NCBI GenBank assembly: GCA_963725615.1
Contig: CAVRZO010000027.1
Coordinates: 58,662-122,661 of the forward strand
Source: JAIQFF01 sp963725615
GTDB lineage: Bacteria > Acidobacteriota > Terriglobia > Terriglobales > Acidobacteriaceae
Direction of reading: 5' to 3'
Length of the DNA stretch: 64,000 bases
The notes below the pieces were generated by a model. That model was not told the origin of the DNA. It saw only the letters and a list, made by a program, of their open reading frames with translations, and made no database searches. Both the position numbers and the translations under genes were made by a program. Each line of letters starts with the position of its first letter. The first letter of the stretch is position 1. Positions 25,396-34,016 of this stretch are shown one piece after another.

Positions 25396-27024
25396 TTAGA
25401 ACGTGTAGATCAGATCGAATTGCATACGGTTCAGCCTTGCATCTTCCTGCCCCGCTGCAACTCCAGTCGACCTGGTGGCGTTCTGTAGAGACGTGTTGAG
25501 CGTACGCCCGAACCAATAGGTGTACGAAGCGGTCGTATTACTGCGGATTCTCCACAGGCCGTAAAGGCGGTTCTGGATCACGTTGGTCTGGGTACGTTGG
25601 TCGCTTTCGACGAACGCCGCCAGTACCGCGTCCTGCTCGATCCGGTTCCAGGCGTAGCCCACCTGAATGTCGTTCTTGTTCCTCTGCTGGCCGATGCTGA
25701 CGTCCACCATGTAAGCATGGTTCTGGCTGCCCAGGTCGGCGCGCACGGCGCCGGTCGAGCCCAGCGGATGCGACTTGGCTTCGGGGTTGACGATGAATTC
25801 GCCCAAGACGTTGAGCGGCAATCGCGCCCACGGGGTCTTGAACTGGTTGTTCAGGATGAAGTCGATGGGAAGGTACTGCGAGAAGAAGTGGGGCGTCCCG
25901 ATCGTGGTGACGGCGTTGGTAAAGTTGTTCGGGGCAAAGACGCAGTTGGCGCCGCCCGTCGAAGCAGGCAGACCCTGGACGCCGCCTTTGCAGCCCGGCC
26001 CTTCTCCCGGAGACTGGCCCACCGCAAACGCAATAGCATTGAGCAGCGCGTCAATATTGTTCCACTTCAGGGCCGACAACGATGCCGTGGTTGACCAGAA
26101 GCGGCCAAGTTGCAGCTTGGTGGAGGCCTGTCCGCCGATGGCATATGAATCCTTGCCCCCGGAGGCTTCGTTGAACAGCAACTGCATACCCGTCAGAGTG
26201 AAGTTCTTCACCACGGGTGAATGCAGGTCGAAAGAGAACTTCTCGCTGAATCCTTCGGGGTTTAGATCGGAATCCATTGTCATCGGCGTCCGGATCCAGG
26301 TGTAGGCAAATTTGCCGCCGGTCACTGAAATCCAGCGATGGGCCACCGGATTATAGGTAATGAATCCGCGGTCCAAAGCAATTGTCTTGCGATCAAAAAA
26401 ATTGGTCAGCGACTCGTTGGTTGACGTGGGATCACCGAGAGCCCCACTGGCGAGAGAGATGCCTGCAATGAAATCGTCATTCAGCTTGCCGTCGAAGCCG
26501 AAGCGGACCCGGATACGGGCGCGGTTACGATCCTGAGTGAGGTTCTGAACGAAGGTCTCACCCCGGACTCGCACATCGCCGTTGAAGCGGAAGCGACCCA
26601 CCAGGCCCTCCAGGGCCGACATGCGCTTCTGCTCTTCCTGGGTGCCGACCGCTGTGTTGGTCAGGGTGGTCTTCACGTCGGCCATGTCGCTGTCCAGCTT
26701 GACCACGGTGTCTTTCTGGCTATTGGCCGCGCTTTCAGCGGCAGCAGCCTTGCTTTGCGCATCGCTGGCGGCAGCCTGGGCCTGTTGCAACTGCTGTTGC
26801 GCCTGCTGCCAGGCCTGGTCTTTCTGTTGCACCGCCTGTTTAAGCTGCTCGATCTGTTGTTGCTGCGCAGCCAGCGCATCTTTCAACGATTGGATGTCCT
26901 GGAGAGTTACAGCCGGCTGGGCAGGCTTAGCTGCCGCCTTCTTGGCTCTGGGCTTAGCCGCAGTTTGCGCCACCAGCGTTCCAGCCAACAGCGGAACCAC
27001 GCACCACCTGAGTACGGACTTCAT
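25396..27024 (-). CDS. Outer-membrane porin with N-terminal coiled coil
   Basis: 542-residue outer-membrane protein. A signal peptide (MKSVLRWCVVPLLAGTLVAQ) is followed by a Lys/Ala/Pro linker, a Gln-rich coiled coil (about 40-115) and a beta-barrel rich in alternating aromatic residues that ends in MQFDLIYTF, with the terminal Phe expected for outer-membrane insertion. It fits the putative porin family common in Acidobacteria; solute unknown. AAAGGAG precedes the ATG. About 275 bases without a gene separate it from tRNA-Cys. Confidence 0.8.
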   Translation of the reverse strand: MKSVLRWCVVPLLAGTLVAQTAAKPRAKKAAAKPAQPAVTLQDIQSLKDALAAQQQQIEQLKQAVQQKDQAWQQAQQQLQQAQAAASDAQSKAAAAESAANSQKDTVVKLDSDMADVKTTLTNTAVGTQEEQKRMSALEGLVGRFRFNGDVRVRGETFVQNLTQDRNRARIRVRFGFDGKLNDDFIAGISLASGALGDPTSTNESLTNFFDRKTIALDRGFITYNPVAHRWISVTGGKFAYTWIRTPMTMDSDLNPEGFSEKFSFDLHSPVVKNFTLTGMQLLFNEASGGKDSYAIGGQASTKLQLGRFWSTTASLSALKWNNIDALLNAIAFAVGQSPGEGPGCKGGVQGLPASTGGANCVFAPNNFTNAVTTIGTPHFFSQYLPIDFILNNQFKTPWARLPLNVLGEFIVNPEAKSHPLGSTGAVRADLGSQNHAYMVDVSIGQQRNKNDIQVGYAWNRIEQDAVLAAFVESDQRTQTNVIQNRLYGLWRIRSNTTASYTYWFGRTLNTSLQNATRSTGVAAGQEDARLNRMQFDLIYTF

Positions 27025-27300
27025 TATTTCTCCTTTGGCCTCTGTTTGGGCAGAGACCCCACAGAATCGAGTTTGTACTGCAGTCCTACGGGCGTTGGCG
27101 GCTACCTACGTTGCCGCTAAGAACACACCAAGGGTCTAAGAGGAAGCCCAACCGGGCGATTGCCCCGTGATTCTTAAGTAACGTCACTTTTACTTCCGCA
27201 GTGTTACGGGATGGTTACAAAACGGTGAAAATCTGATGAATTGGGCCAATTGGCGAGAGGAAACAGGTCGAAGAGATACCGCAAAGGGCACAACGTTAGC

Positions 27301-27374
27301 TGGAGGCGCGGGGCGGAATCGAACCGCCGATGAGGGTTTTGCAGACCCTTGCCTTGCCACTTGGCTACCGCGCC
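27301..27374 (-). tRNA. tRNA-Cys (GCA)
   Basis: The minus strand folds into a full cloverleaf. Acceptor arm GGCGCGG pairs with CCGCGCC, the anticodon loop CTGCAAA lies within a GGGT/ACCC stem, the T-loop is GGTTCGATTCC, and the CCA end is encoded. The anticodon GCA reads Cys codons. Confidence 0.97.
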
Positions 27375-27408
27375 AGGAAGGAAAAGCATAAGGGAAACAA
27401 AACGGTTA

Positions 27409-27438
27409 TGTCTACTAATATAATAGACATTATAGACA
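27409..27438 (+). promoter_or_regulatory. TGTCTA/TAGACA inverted repeat over a TATAAT box
   Basis: An AT-rich patch holds TGTCTA (27409-27414), TATAAT (27419-27424), TAGACA (27424-27429) and a second TAGACA (27433-27438). The perfect -10 word lies between the inverted half-sites, as in a repressor operator, 36 bases before the GTG of the oxidoreductase gene. Confidence 0.45.
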
Positions 27439-27459
27439 TAGGCGAGGTAATATATCGTC

Positions 27460-28965
27460 GTGGGTCACCGGCATAGCGAAACTCGGTCGGACAAGAGACC
27501 GTCCAGGGTCACTGTCGCCATCATCGGCGGAGGCTTTAGCGGCGCCATCCTGGCGGCACAGGTGCTTCGGCACTCAGGCCCGTCTTTTTCGGTGGCGGTG
27601 GTGGAAAAAACCTCGTTCGTGGGGCGCGGCCTGGCCTATGGAACCGACTGCCGTTCCCTGCTGCTGAACGTCCGCGCCCGGAACATGAGCGCCTTCCCAG
27701 ACGACCCGCACCACTTTCTTCGTTGGGCTCAATCGAACTATGACCCGGCTACCGGGCCCGGCAGCTTTCTGCCACGCGCGGTCTACGGAAGTTACGTGCA
27801 GGCAGTGCTGAATGAGGCGACGCAATCCGCCGGCAAACCGCGGCTGCAATGGATCCGAGACGAGGCGCTCACCCTCTCGCCAACGACGGACGGTGCCACC
27901 GAGATCCAGCTGCGGGGCGGCCGTCGACTGCTGGCTGATCGCGTCGTGCTCGCTTTGGGAAATTCTCCGCCGGGCGATCCGCTGGTGGCGTGGGATGCAG
28001 CCAATGGTTCCCGTTATTTTCGCGACCCCTGGTCGGCCGATGCCTTTGAAGGAGTCAACGGTCTCGGCAGCATCCTGCTGGTAGGCTCGGGTCTGACGAG
28101 CGTGGATGTGGCCGTCCAGCTGCGCATCCGAGGTTTTCGGGGCACGATCCATGTCGTCTCCCGCCACGGCCTGTTACCTCAACCTCACAAAGCAACCGAC
28201 GCCTGTCCTCCCTTCTGGAACGAGTCCTCTCCAAAAAGCGCGCGCGGATTGCTAAGCCTGGTGCGGAAACAAGTGCGGCAGGCCGAGCAACAGGGCATCG
28301 AATGGCAGAGCGTGTTCGACAGCTTGCGACCGCTAGTCGCGCGCATCTGGCAATCGCTTCCCGAACCGGAGAGACGCCGCTTTCTGCGTCATGTGCGGCC
28401 TTACTGGGAAGTGCATCGGCACCGCGCGGCCCCTCAGATTGCCCAATCCATTGCGGAGCAGATTTCCGCCGGACAGATTAAAGTGCACGCCGGCCGCATC
28501 ACGGATTACGCAGAGGACGAGCATGAGATCAGGGTCACCTACTGCGATCGGAAGAGTGGCCGGGCGAACTCTTTGCAACTCGATCGCGTCATCAACTGCA
28601 CCGGGCCGGAGAGCGATTGCCGGCGTCTGGAAAATCCCTTAATGTCTGCCCTGCTCACCAAGGGTCTGGCGCGTCCTGATCCGCTTTTTCTTGGCCTCGA
28701 TGTCTCGCTCGACGGAGCTCTCATCGGCCGCGACGGGACTACTTCTCAGATGCTCTACGCCGTGGGGCCCGTCCGTAAGGGTAGCCTGTGGGAGTCCACT
28801 GCGGTTCCCGAACTGCGGGAGCAAATCCACAGACTGGCTCAACTTCTGATCAATGCCGGCGGACAGGGTCCAGTCGCCTGCCGCAAGTCTGTTGACTCGC
28901 CTCCCTCAGAAGGTTTTCAGCGGGATCGGCTCCAGGCCCGCAGCCTGGATCACAGCACAGGGTGA
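27460..28965 (+). CDS. FAD/NAD(P)-binding oxidoreductase (NAD_binding_9 type)
   Basis: 501-residue flavoprotein-like enzyme. The N-terminal dinucleotide fold reads VAIIGGGFSGAILAAQ, followed by the GRGLAYGT word typical of this family, then LADRVVLALGN and a second dinucleotide motif (ILLVGSGLTSVDVAVQL). Homologues are mostly uncharacterised and usually annotated as FAD-NAD(P)-binding or hydroxyacylglutathione-type proteins. It starts at GTG, opens the accessory island next to tRNA-Cys, and its stop codon overlaps a candidate Crp/Fnr operator for the next gene. Confidence 0.8.
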   Translation: MGHRHSETRSDKRPSRVTVAIIGGGFSGAILAAQVLRHSGPSFSVAVVEKTSFVGRGLAYGTDCRSLLLNVRARNMSAFPDDPHHFLRWAQSNYDPATGPGSFLPRAVYGSYVQAVLNEATQSAGKPRLQWIRDEALTLSPTTDGATEIQLRGGRRLLADRVVLALGNSPPGDPLVAWDAANGSRYFRDPWSADAFEGVNGLGSILLVGSGLTSVDVAVQLRIRGFRGTIHVVSRHGLLPQPHKATDACPPFWNESSPKSARGLLSLVRKQVRQAEQQGIEWQSVFDSLRPLVARIWQSLPEPERRRFLRHVRPYWEVHRHRAAPQIAQSIAEQISAGQIKVHAGRITDYAEDEHEIRVTYCDRKSGRANSLQLDRVINCTGPESDCRRLENPLMSALLTKGLARPDPLFLGLDVSLDGALIGRDGTTSQMLYAVGPVRKGSLWESTAVPELREQIHRLAQLLINAGGQGPVACRKSVDSPPSEGFQRDRLQARSLDHSTG

Positions 28966-28975
28966 GCCGCGTCAC
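28962..28975. promoter_or_regulatory. Candidate Crp/Fnr operator GTGA-N6-TCAC (site 1)
   Basis: GTGAGCCGCGTCAC is centred 55 bases before the receiver-protein start. It matches the same 8 fixed bases as sites at 29647, 32812, 36352 and 38805. Confidence 0.5.
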
Positions 28976-29023
28976 CGCCCGCGCACCGGACTTTGCGAGA
29001 TTCTGCCTCGTAGAGGAATCGTC

Positions 29024-29350
29024 GTGTCATCACCCGGCAAGCAGGTTCTCATCGTTGACAATAACGAGGAAGACTCGCGAACCATCGCGTCTATGCTCCA
29101 GCACGCAGGTCACTGTCCAACCACCACATGGAGCGGACTCGAGGCCCTTCAACTTCTCGAGGCGCGCAAATTCGACCTGGTATTGGTCAGCAGCTATCTC
29201 CCCGATCTTTATGTGGGGGACTTCTTCGAAAGATTCAATCGCTTACCCGAGCCGCCCTGCGCGATTGTCATACAGGAAGCTGACGGCCGCGCCACTACCG
29301 TGACCAAGGTAAAAAATTTGCTTCAAGAGGATATCTCTTCGGAGCTTTGA
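29024..29350 (+). CDS. Stand-alone receiver-like domain lacking the phospho-aspartate
   Basis: 108-residue single-domain protein with the CheY-type fold: VLIVDNNEEDSRT provides the acidic pocket. At the place where the phospho-acceptor Asp normally sits, the sequence is LVLVSSYLPDLY, with Ser in the Asp position, so it is probably not phosphorylated in the usual way. The GTG at 29024 has AGAGGA 6 bases upstream; a longer upstream frame is not supported. No output domain. It may act as a phosphorylation-independent adaptor in the island. Confidence 0.75.
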   Translation: MSSPGKQVLIVDNNEEDSRTIASMLQHAGHCPTTTWSGLEALQLLEARKFDLVLVSSYLPDLYVGDFFERFNRLPEPPCAIVIQEADGRATTVTKVKNLLQEDISSEL

Positions 29351-29387
29351 GATGTGCCAGGCGCCTCGGCGAACTTGCGGGTGCAAA

Positions 29388-29678
29388 ATGAAACGAAATT
29401 CCGTCTTGGTTCCGGAAGAAGATCAGCTCGCTGCCATCGAGGCAGCAAAGCATATTGCCCGCGCCCGCCATTTGCTGACCTGTTTGCGCGACAAGTTGGG
29501 AGGCTGCCACACCTAGCCAGAACTGGAAGAGGCAGTTGTCGAGCTGGAAGTCGCACTCAGCATTCTGACCGCTGACACCGGGGGGAGCTGTGACGCTCCT
29601 GAACCAGGCCTCATCGCACCATGGGTGATTGATACCACCGTGTCCAGTGAGCCGGGTCACAGCCAACCGGGCGGATAG
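29388..29678 (+). pseudogene. Small helical protein interrupted by in-frame TAG
   Basis: The reading frame starts at ATG 29388 and codes for EDQLAAIEAAKHIARARHLL, meets TAG at 29514, then continues in the same frame with PELEEAVVELEVALSILTAD to a TAG at 29676. Both halves have matching helical, charged character and a shared reading frame, so this looks like one gene of about 96 codons with a nonsense change (CAG to TAG would do). The upstream 42 residues could still be made. A candidate operator for the next gene lies near its 3' end. Confidence 0.55.
29647..29660. promoter_or_regulatory. Candidate Crp/Fnr operator GTGA-N6-TCAC (site 2)
   Basis: GTGAGCCGGGTCAC is centred about 51 bases before the ATG at 29705. 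A good -10 word TATGAT follows at 29688-29693. Confidence 0.55.
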
Positions 29679-29704
29679 CGGTCAAAGTATGATCAGGGGA
29701 TGTT

Positions 29705-30115
29705 ATGGCACAGGCGAAGCGGGACCTTCTGGAAGTACTGAAGCTCGAACTCGAATTCGTGAGAAATGGCGGCTACCGGCCAGCCTCCGCCTGGAGATCA
29801 AAGCTGATTTTCGAGGACTCTCCGACCTGCCTGAATTTCGGCCTTCCCGAGCACTCCAGGCCATGCAGCGAATGCGTGATGTTGCAACTGGTTCCCGATG
29901 AACACCGCGGTGAGAGGATCCCATGCCGGCATATACCGATCAATGAGCACAAGGAAACCATCCAATCGTTATATGACACCGCACCTCCCCAGGAACTCGA
30001 AGCGCAACTGACCGAATGGCTGATGAACATGATCCAACGGCTGGAGGCGGAGAAGATAGCGAACCAGTCCGGGACAGCGAAAGGATCTTCAAAAGCTGGT
30101 GTCGGCAGCGCTTAG
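29705..30115 (+). CDS. Conserved-looking hypothetical protein with Cys/His residues
   Basis: 136-residue soluble protein of unknown function. It has a central Cys/His patch (SRPCSECVML ... IPCRHIPI) that could hold a metal, flanked by helical N- and C-terminal parts (ELEAQLTEWLMNMIQRLEAEK). It lies 28 bases before the zinc-ribbon gene on the same strand and downstream of operator site 2, so the two are probably co-regulated. I do not recognise the family. Confidence 0.6.
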   Translation: MAQAKRDLLEVLKLELEFVRNGGYRPASAWRSKLIFEDSPTCLNFGLPEHSRPCSECVMLQLVPDEHRGERIPCRHIPINEHKETIQSLYDTAPPQELEAQLTEWLMNMIQRLEAEKIANQSGTAKGSSKAGVGSA

Positions 30116-30143
30116 AAGCCCGAGAGCGCAAACGGAGGAAGTA

Positions 30144-30425
30144 ATGTTTTCCAAATGCGCCAACCCGGAGTGCATGCAAGGCTTCGACTATCGCCTGGGA
30201 CGTGTGGTTCGCTTTCACAACGACGAGCCTCGCGATGGTCCGGTCGGGGGTTGTGTCCGGCATTTTTGGCTTTGCGACCCCTGCTCGCCTATTCACCTTC
30301 TCGAACATCAAAGCGGCCTCGCCATCGTGATCAGGCCAAGTTTCGGTCGTTCGCCTGAAGACCTGGCACCACACACGGTATGTGAGTGCGCGCTGGGGAG
30401 GCGGAGCGCTTGCTGCCTGGGATAA
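30144..30425 (+). CDS. Small zinc-ribbon-like protein, paralog 1
   Basis: 93-residue protein with two cysteine pairs: CANPEC near the N-terminus and FWLCDPC about 40 residues later, the spacing of a zinc ribbon. GGAGGAAG directly precedes the ATG, so the earlier in-frame ATG is rejected. It is clearly paralogous to the protein at 35966-36295 (shared CANP-x-C, G-R-x2-R, FWLC-x2-C, PEDxA). The pair brackets the regulatory genes of the island. Function unknown; a role in a stress-response complex or nucleic-acid binding is only inferred. Confidence 0.75.
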   Translation: MFSKCANPECMQGFDYRLGRVVRFHNDEPRDGPVGGCVRHFWLCDPCSPIHLLEHQSGLAIVIRPSFGRSPEDLAPHTVCECALGRRSACCLG

Positions 30426-30464
30426 CTTGCCGAAGCGCAAACTGAGTGTTAGGGTTCCCTTGAA

Positions 30465-32768
30465 ATGGGAGCGCCCCAACCGAACCCTGACCTGGCACTC
30501 TTGTCCAGCCACGACGACAAGTTCCGGCGCCTGCTGGAAGCGGCCCCTGACGCACTGCTGGTGGTGGATCGAACCGGGCAGATTCTGCTGGCAAATTCCC
30601 AGAGCGAGAAGATTTTCGGCTACTCCAAAGACGAATTACTCCACCAACCAGTCGAGATTCTGATTCCAGAACCCTCTCGCCAGGGGCATAGACAGCATCG
30701 AGCCGCTTATCATGCCGCCCCCTCCTACCGCCCGATGGGAATTGGGCTCGTGCTGTCGGGGCGACGCAAAGATGGAAGCGTGTTTCCGGTTGAAATCAGC
30801 CTGAGCACGTGGGAGGAAATGGGCGAAATGTTGGTCCTGGCTTCGATCCGGGACGTCACGGAAAAGAAGCAGGCCGAAGAGAAACTGCGGCTGAGTGAAG
30901 CACGCTTCCGGGCGCTGGTGCAAGAGGTCAGGGATTACGCCATTCTTATGCTGGATCCTGCGGGCAGGGTCGTAAGCTGGAATGAGGGCGCTGAAAGGAT
31001 AAAGGGATACGGCGCCGATGAAATCATCGGACAGCACTTCTCGCGCTTCTACCCCTCCGAAGACATCCAACGCGGCAAGCCTGAGGACGAGTTGCGGATC
31101 GCCGCTGCCGAGGGGCGCTGCGAAGACGAAGGTTGGCGGATCCGCAAGGATGGTTCGCGATTCTGGGCCAGTGTGGTGATCACCGCCCTTCATGACCAGG
31201 ACGGAAATCTCTTAGGCTTTACCAAAGTCACCCGCGATATCACCGAAGGAAAACGCGCCCGGGAAGCGTTTCTCCTGGAAGTGACCAACGCACTGGTTTC
31301 AAGCCTGGACGTGCGTCAACTGCTTGCGGCTATTGCGGCGTGTCTCCGCCAGGTGAAACCGTTCGACTACGCGACCCTCGCCCTCTACGATCCAGGAACA
31401 AAGACCCTGCGCGTTCAGCCGCTCGAGCCAGCAACTGGAGCCGGGAGCGGTTCGAGCGCGCCAGATCCGGCGGTCATGTCCCTGGAGAGTTCGCCGGCGG
31501 GATGGGCCTATACCACCCGGAAGCCCCTTCTGCTGAAAGGGCTGCCCCATGAAGAGTGGCCGTTCGAGATGCCGGCAAGCCCGGCTAACCTGGCGCTGAA
31601 ATCTGGTTGCTGGATCCCGCTGGTCGGACGGGAAGGTGTGCTCGGGACTCTGAACCTGTTCAGCCAGCGTCCGGAAAATTTCACCGACCGTGATGTAAGC
31701 CTGCTCACCCAGATTGCCAGTCAGGTGGCGGTGGCCCTGGATAACGCTCTAGCCTACAGCCGCATTTCCGAACTGAATGAAAGACTTGCCAAGCAAAAGC
31801 TTTATCTCGAAGACGAACTCAAGACGGAATTCAATTTCGAGGAAATCGTTGGGCAGAGCAAGGCCATCAAGCGCGTCCTGAATCAGATCGAAACCGTCGC
31901 TCCGACCGACTCTACGGTCCTCATTCTGGGAGAGACCGGCACCGGAAAAGAGTTGCTCGCCCGGGCCATTCACGACCTCAGTCCGCGTAAAGGCCATACA
32001 TTTGTTCGAGTCAACTGCGCGTCGATTCCGGCTGGCTTGCTCGAGAGCGAACTCTTCGGTCATGAAAAAGGTGCGTTCACGGGAGCTATCGCGCCGCGGG
32101 TAGGACGATTGGAGCTGGCCCATCAAGGCACAATTTTTCTCGACGAGGTGGGTGACATCCCGCTTGAATTGCAGCCGAAGCTGTTGCGCGTACTGCAGGA
32201 GAAAGAGTTCGAGCGCCTGGGGAGCAACCGAACGATCTCATCCGATGTGCGGATCGTAGCCGCCACCAACCGCGACCTGACGAAAATGGTGGCGGCCGGC
32301 CAGTTCCGCAGGGATCTCTTCTATCGCCTCGATGTTTTCCCCATTGTCGTACCCCCCTTGCGAGAACGGCGCGAGGACATCCCGGTGCTGGTGCAATACT
32401 TCCTGACGAAATTCGCAAAAAAGATGAGGAAACAGATCGAAAGCGTACCGCCTGAGCGGATGCACGCTTTGGTCCGGTATTCGTGGCCAGGAAATATTCG
32501 GGAACTGGAGCATCTCATTGAACGCGCAGTCATTCTCACTCGCGGATCGGCGCTGAATGTTCCTCCCTTCGAAACCGTTACCGAGGAGGCCCCACCCTCC
32601 ACTTCCGCGAAGCTGGAGAATATTGAGCGCGACCATATCATTCGCGTGCTGCGTGAAAGCCATGGAAAGATCGGCGGCCCGGGGGGCGCGGCCGAGCGCC
32701 TGGGGATGAACCGCACAACCTTGAACTCGCGGATGCAGAAACTGAAAATCTCCCGTAAGGATCTGTGA
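30465..32768 (+). CDS. PAS-PAS-GAF sigma-54 transcriptional activator
   Basis: 767-residue bacterial enhancer-binding protein. PAS domains lie at about 15-135 and 140-262, GAF at about 265-430, and an AAA+ core with Walker A GETGTGKE (489-496), GAFTGA (536-541) and Walker B FLDEVG (558-563). A Fis-type helix-turn-helix (about 725-765, GGAAERLGMNRTTLNSRM) ends it. The sensors suggest response to a small molecule, redox or oxygen. The intact GAFTGA loop means it can contact sigma-54 RNA polymerase. The neighbouring GAF pseudogene at 34930 is related in its GAF region. Confidence 0.9.
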   Translation: MGAPQPNPDLALLSSHDDKFRRLLEAAPDALLVVDRTGQILLANSQSEKIFGYSKDELLHQPVEILIPEPSRQGHRQHRAAYHAAPSYRPMGIGLVLSGRRKDGSVFPVEISLSTWEEMGEMLVLASIRDVTEKKQAEEKLRLSEARFRALVQEVRDYAILMLDPAGRVVSWNEGAERIKGYGADEIIGQHFSRFYPSEDIQRGKPEDELRIAAAEGRCEDEGWRIRKDGSRFWASVVITALHDQDGNLLGFTKVTRDITEGKRAREAFLLEVTNALVSSLDVRQLLAAIAACLRQVKPFDYATLALYDPGTKTLRVQPLEPATGAGSGSSAPDPAVMSLESSPAGWAYTTRKPLLLKGLPHEEWPFEMPASPANLALKSGCWIPLVGREGVLGTLNLFSQRPENFTDRDVSLLTQIASQVAVALDNALAYSRISELNERLAKQKLYLEDELKTEFNFEEIVGQSKAIKRVLNQIETVAPTDSTVLILGETGTGKELLARAIHDLSPRKGHTFVRVNCASIPAGLLESELFGHEKGAFTGAIAPRVGRLELAHQGTIFLDEVGDIPLELQPKLLRVLQEKEFERLGSNRTISSDVRIVAATNRDLTKMVAAGQFRRDLFYRLDVFPIVVPPLRERREDIPVLVQYFLTKFAKKMRKQIESVPPERMHALVRYSWPGNIRELEHLIERAVILTRGSALNVPPFETVTEEAPPSTSAKLENIERDHIIRVLRESHGKIGGPGGAAERLGMNRTTLNSRMQKLKISRKDL

Positions 32769-32811
32769 CGTTTGGGAAGTCTCCTTCGCGTGCCGCGGCT
32801 CACGTCCACTT

Positions 32812-32825
32812 GTGATCGCTATCAC
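32812..32825. promoter_or_regulatory. Candidate Crp/Fnr operator GTGATCGCTATCAC (site 3)
   Basis: Perfect palindrome GTGAT-CGCT-ATCAC with the FNR-like inner halves TGAT and ATCA at four-base spacing. It is centred about 145 bases before the hsp20 ATG. Confidence 0.6.
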
Positions 32826-32963
32826 TGCGCGCTTTCCTGACCTCTGCGAATCTACAGATGCAGCGCTGGCCCAGACGTTCCTCGCAGGACTGCCAGGAAA
32901 GGGACTCATACGGCCAATCCGCCGTGGCCAGCGCCGATATTTGTCAGAAAGGGAGATACCACC

Positions 32964-33492
32964 ATGGCCAACGAGTACTGTCCCACAGCGCGCGGAAGAG
33001 AAATCGGCAACGATCCAACCTGTGAAATTCGAGAACCTGGCCGAGCGTGTCAACAACTTGTTTCAGACCGTTGCCAAGCGGGCGTATGAAATATTCGAGG
33101 GCAATGGCCGAATTCTTGGACATGATATCGAGCACTGGTTTAGAGCTGAGATGGAGTTGCTCCACCCGGTTCATATCGAAATCACCCAATCGGGAGAAGA
33201 ACTTGAAGTCAAAGCCGAAGTGCCCGGCTTCAGCGAGAAGGAAATCGAAGTAAGCGTCGAACCGCAGCGGCTGACGATCACCGGCAAGCGGGAAACCAGC
33301 AAGAAGGAAGAGAAGAAGGGCAAGACGGTCTACGAGGAGTTCTGCTCCGACCAGATCCTGCGGGTAGTGGATCTGCCGATTGCGGTTGACGCCGACAAGG
33401 TCACGGCAACGCTGAAGAATGGCATTCTGCAGATGAAGATGCCCAAGGCCGCCAACAGCAAGACTGTCGAAATTAAGCCCAAGGCTGCGTAG
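32964..33492 (+). CDS. Hsp20-family small heat-shock protein (start frameshifted)
   Basis: Alpha-crystallin chaperone that holds unfolded proteins. The ACD domain (about 85-170) has VHIEITQSGEELEVKAEVPG, ITGKRE and GILQMKMPKA; ten residues of Lys-rich tail end the protein. The ATG at 32964 has a GGGAGA-type Shine-Dalgarno and would begin M-A, but the rest of the protein (TSTVPQRAEEKS) is in another frame. Removing one A after the second codon joins them into MATSTVPQR. The in-frame alternative is a GTG at 32812 with a non-homologous extension. Either a recent frameshift, a sequence error or a poor start. Confidence 0.8.
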
Positions 33493-33531
33493 TTTTGCTG
33501 GCGTAGCCAGAGACAAACGCACTTCTACCGA

Positions 33532-33590
33532 CGCAGTCAGGTGACGGAATATCATCGTGCGATGACATCTCGTCTCGTCACTTGACTGCG
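33532..33590. repeat. Nested inverted repeat after hsp20
   Basis: The arms 33532-33546 and 33576-33590 pair with one mismatch in 15. Inside, TCATCG and CGATGA form a second short hairpin. No T-tract follows. It could stabilise the hsp20 mRNA end or act as a weak terminator; function is not shown. Confidence 0.55.
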
Positions 33591-33667
33591 CCAGGTTTGC
33601 CCCACGAATTGTGTCTCGATCCGATCCCTCCATAAATACCTTGTTATCAATCTGTTAGAGAGCAGCC

Positions 33668-34012
33668 ATGCGCATGGATCCGGCCTGGAATGCGCCGTGC
33701 ATTGTAAAGCGCGTGCTCAGGATAACCAATCGGCCGATGACAGATTCTCTAACCGTGAAACTGGAAGGCACCCTGAGGGGACCCTGGGTGGACGAGTTGC
33801 AACAAGCTTGGTCAGCAGCGACAGACAAATCGCCGGGAAAGCCAATGACAGTTGATCTGGCCGGAGTCAGCTTCATCGATTCCAGGGGCCGCGAACTTCT
33901 TCTGCAAATGCGAAGAGAAGGAGCCGTCCTGGATGGAGCTTCGCTTTTTCTCCGGCACGTTCTCGACGGCAAAGCCGGAGAGCCACGAAATTCTAAAACG
34001 GATCAGGAGTGA
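33668..34012 (+). CDS. STAS-domain protein
   Basis: 114-residue stand-alone STAS domain (anti-sigma antagonist type) with TVDLAGVSFIDSRGRELL around the conserved D-S phosphorylation site. In characterised systems such proteins switch sigma-factor partners when dephosphorylated. No serine kinase or phosphatase gene is adjacent. Its stop codon overlaps the AGGAG Shine-Dalgarno of the Fnr-like gene 4 bases on, so the two are translationally linked. Confidence 0.75.
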   Translation: MRMDPAWNAPCIVKRVLRITNRPMTDSLTVKLEGTLRGPWVDELQQAWSAATDKSPGKPMTVDLAGVSFIDSRGRELLLQMRREGAVLDGASLFLRHVLDGKAGEPRNSKTDQE

Positions 34013-34016
34013 CGAA

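Noticed and set aside
27301..27374. tRNA-Cys as attachment site of an integrated island
   Set aside because: I found no integrase and no repeated tRNA 3' end at the far side; tRNA position beside the island may be chance.
33532..33590. Rho-independent terminator after hsp20
   Set aside because: The inverted repeat lacks a following T-tract, so it was kept only as a repeat.
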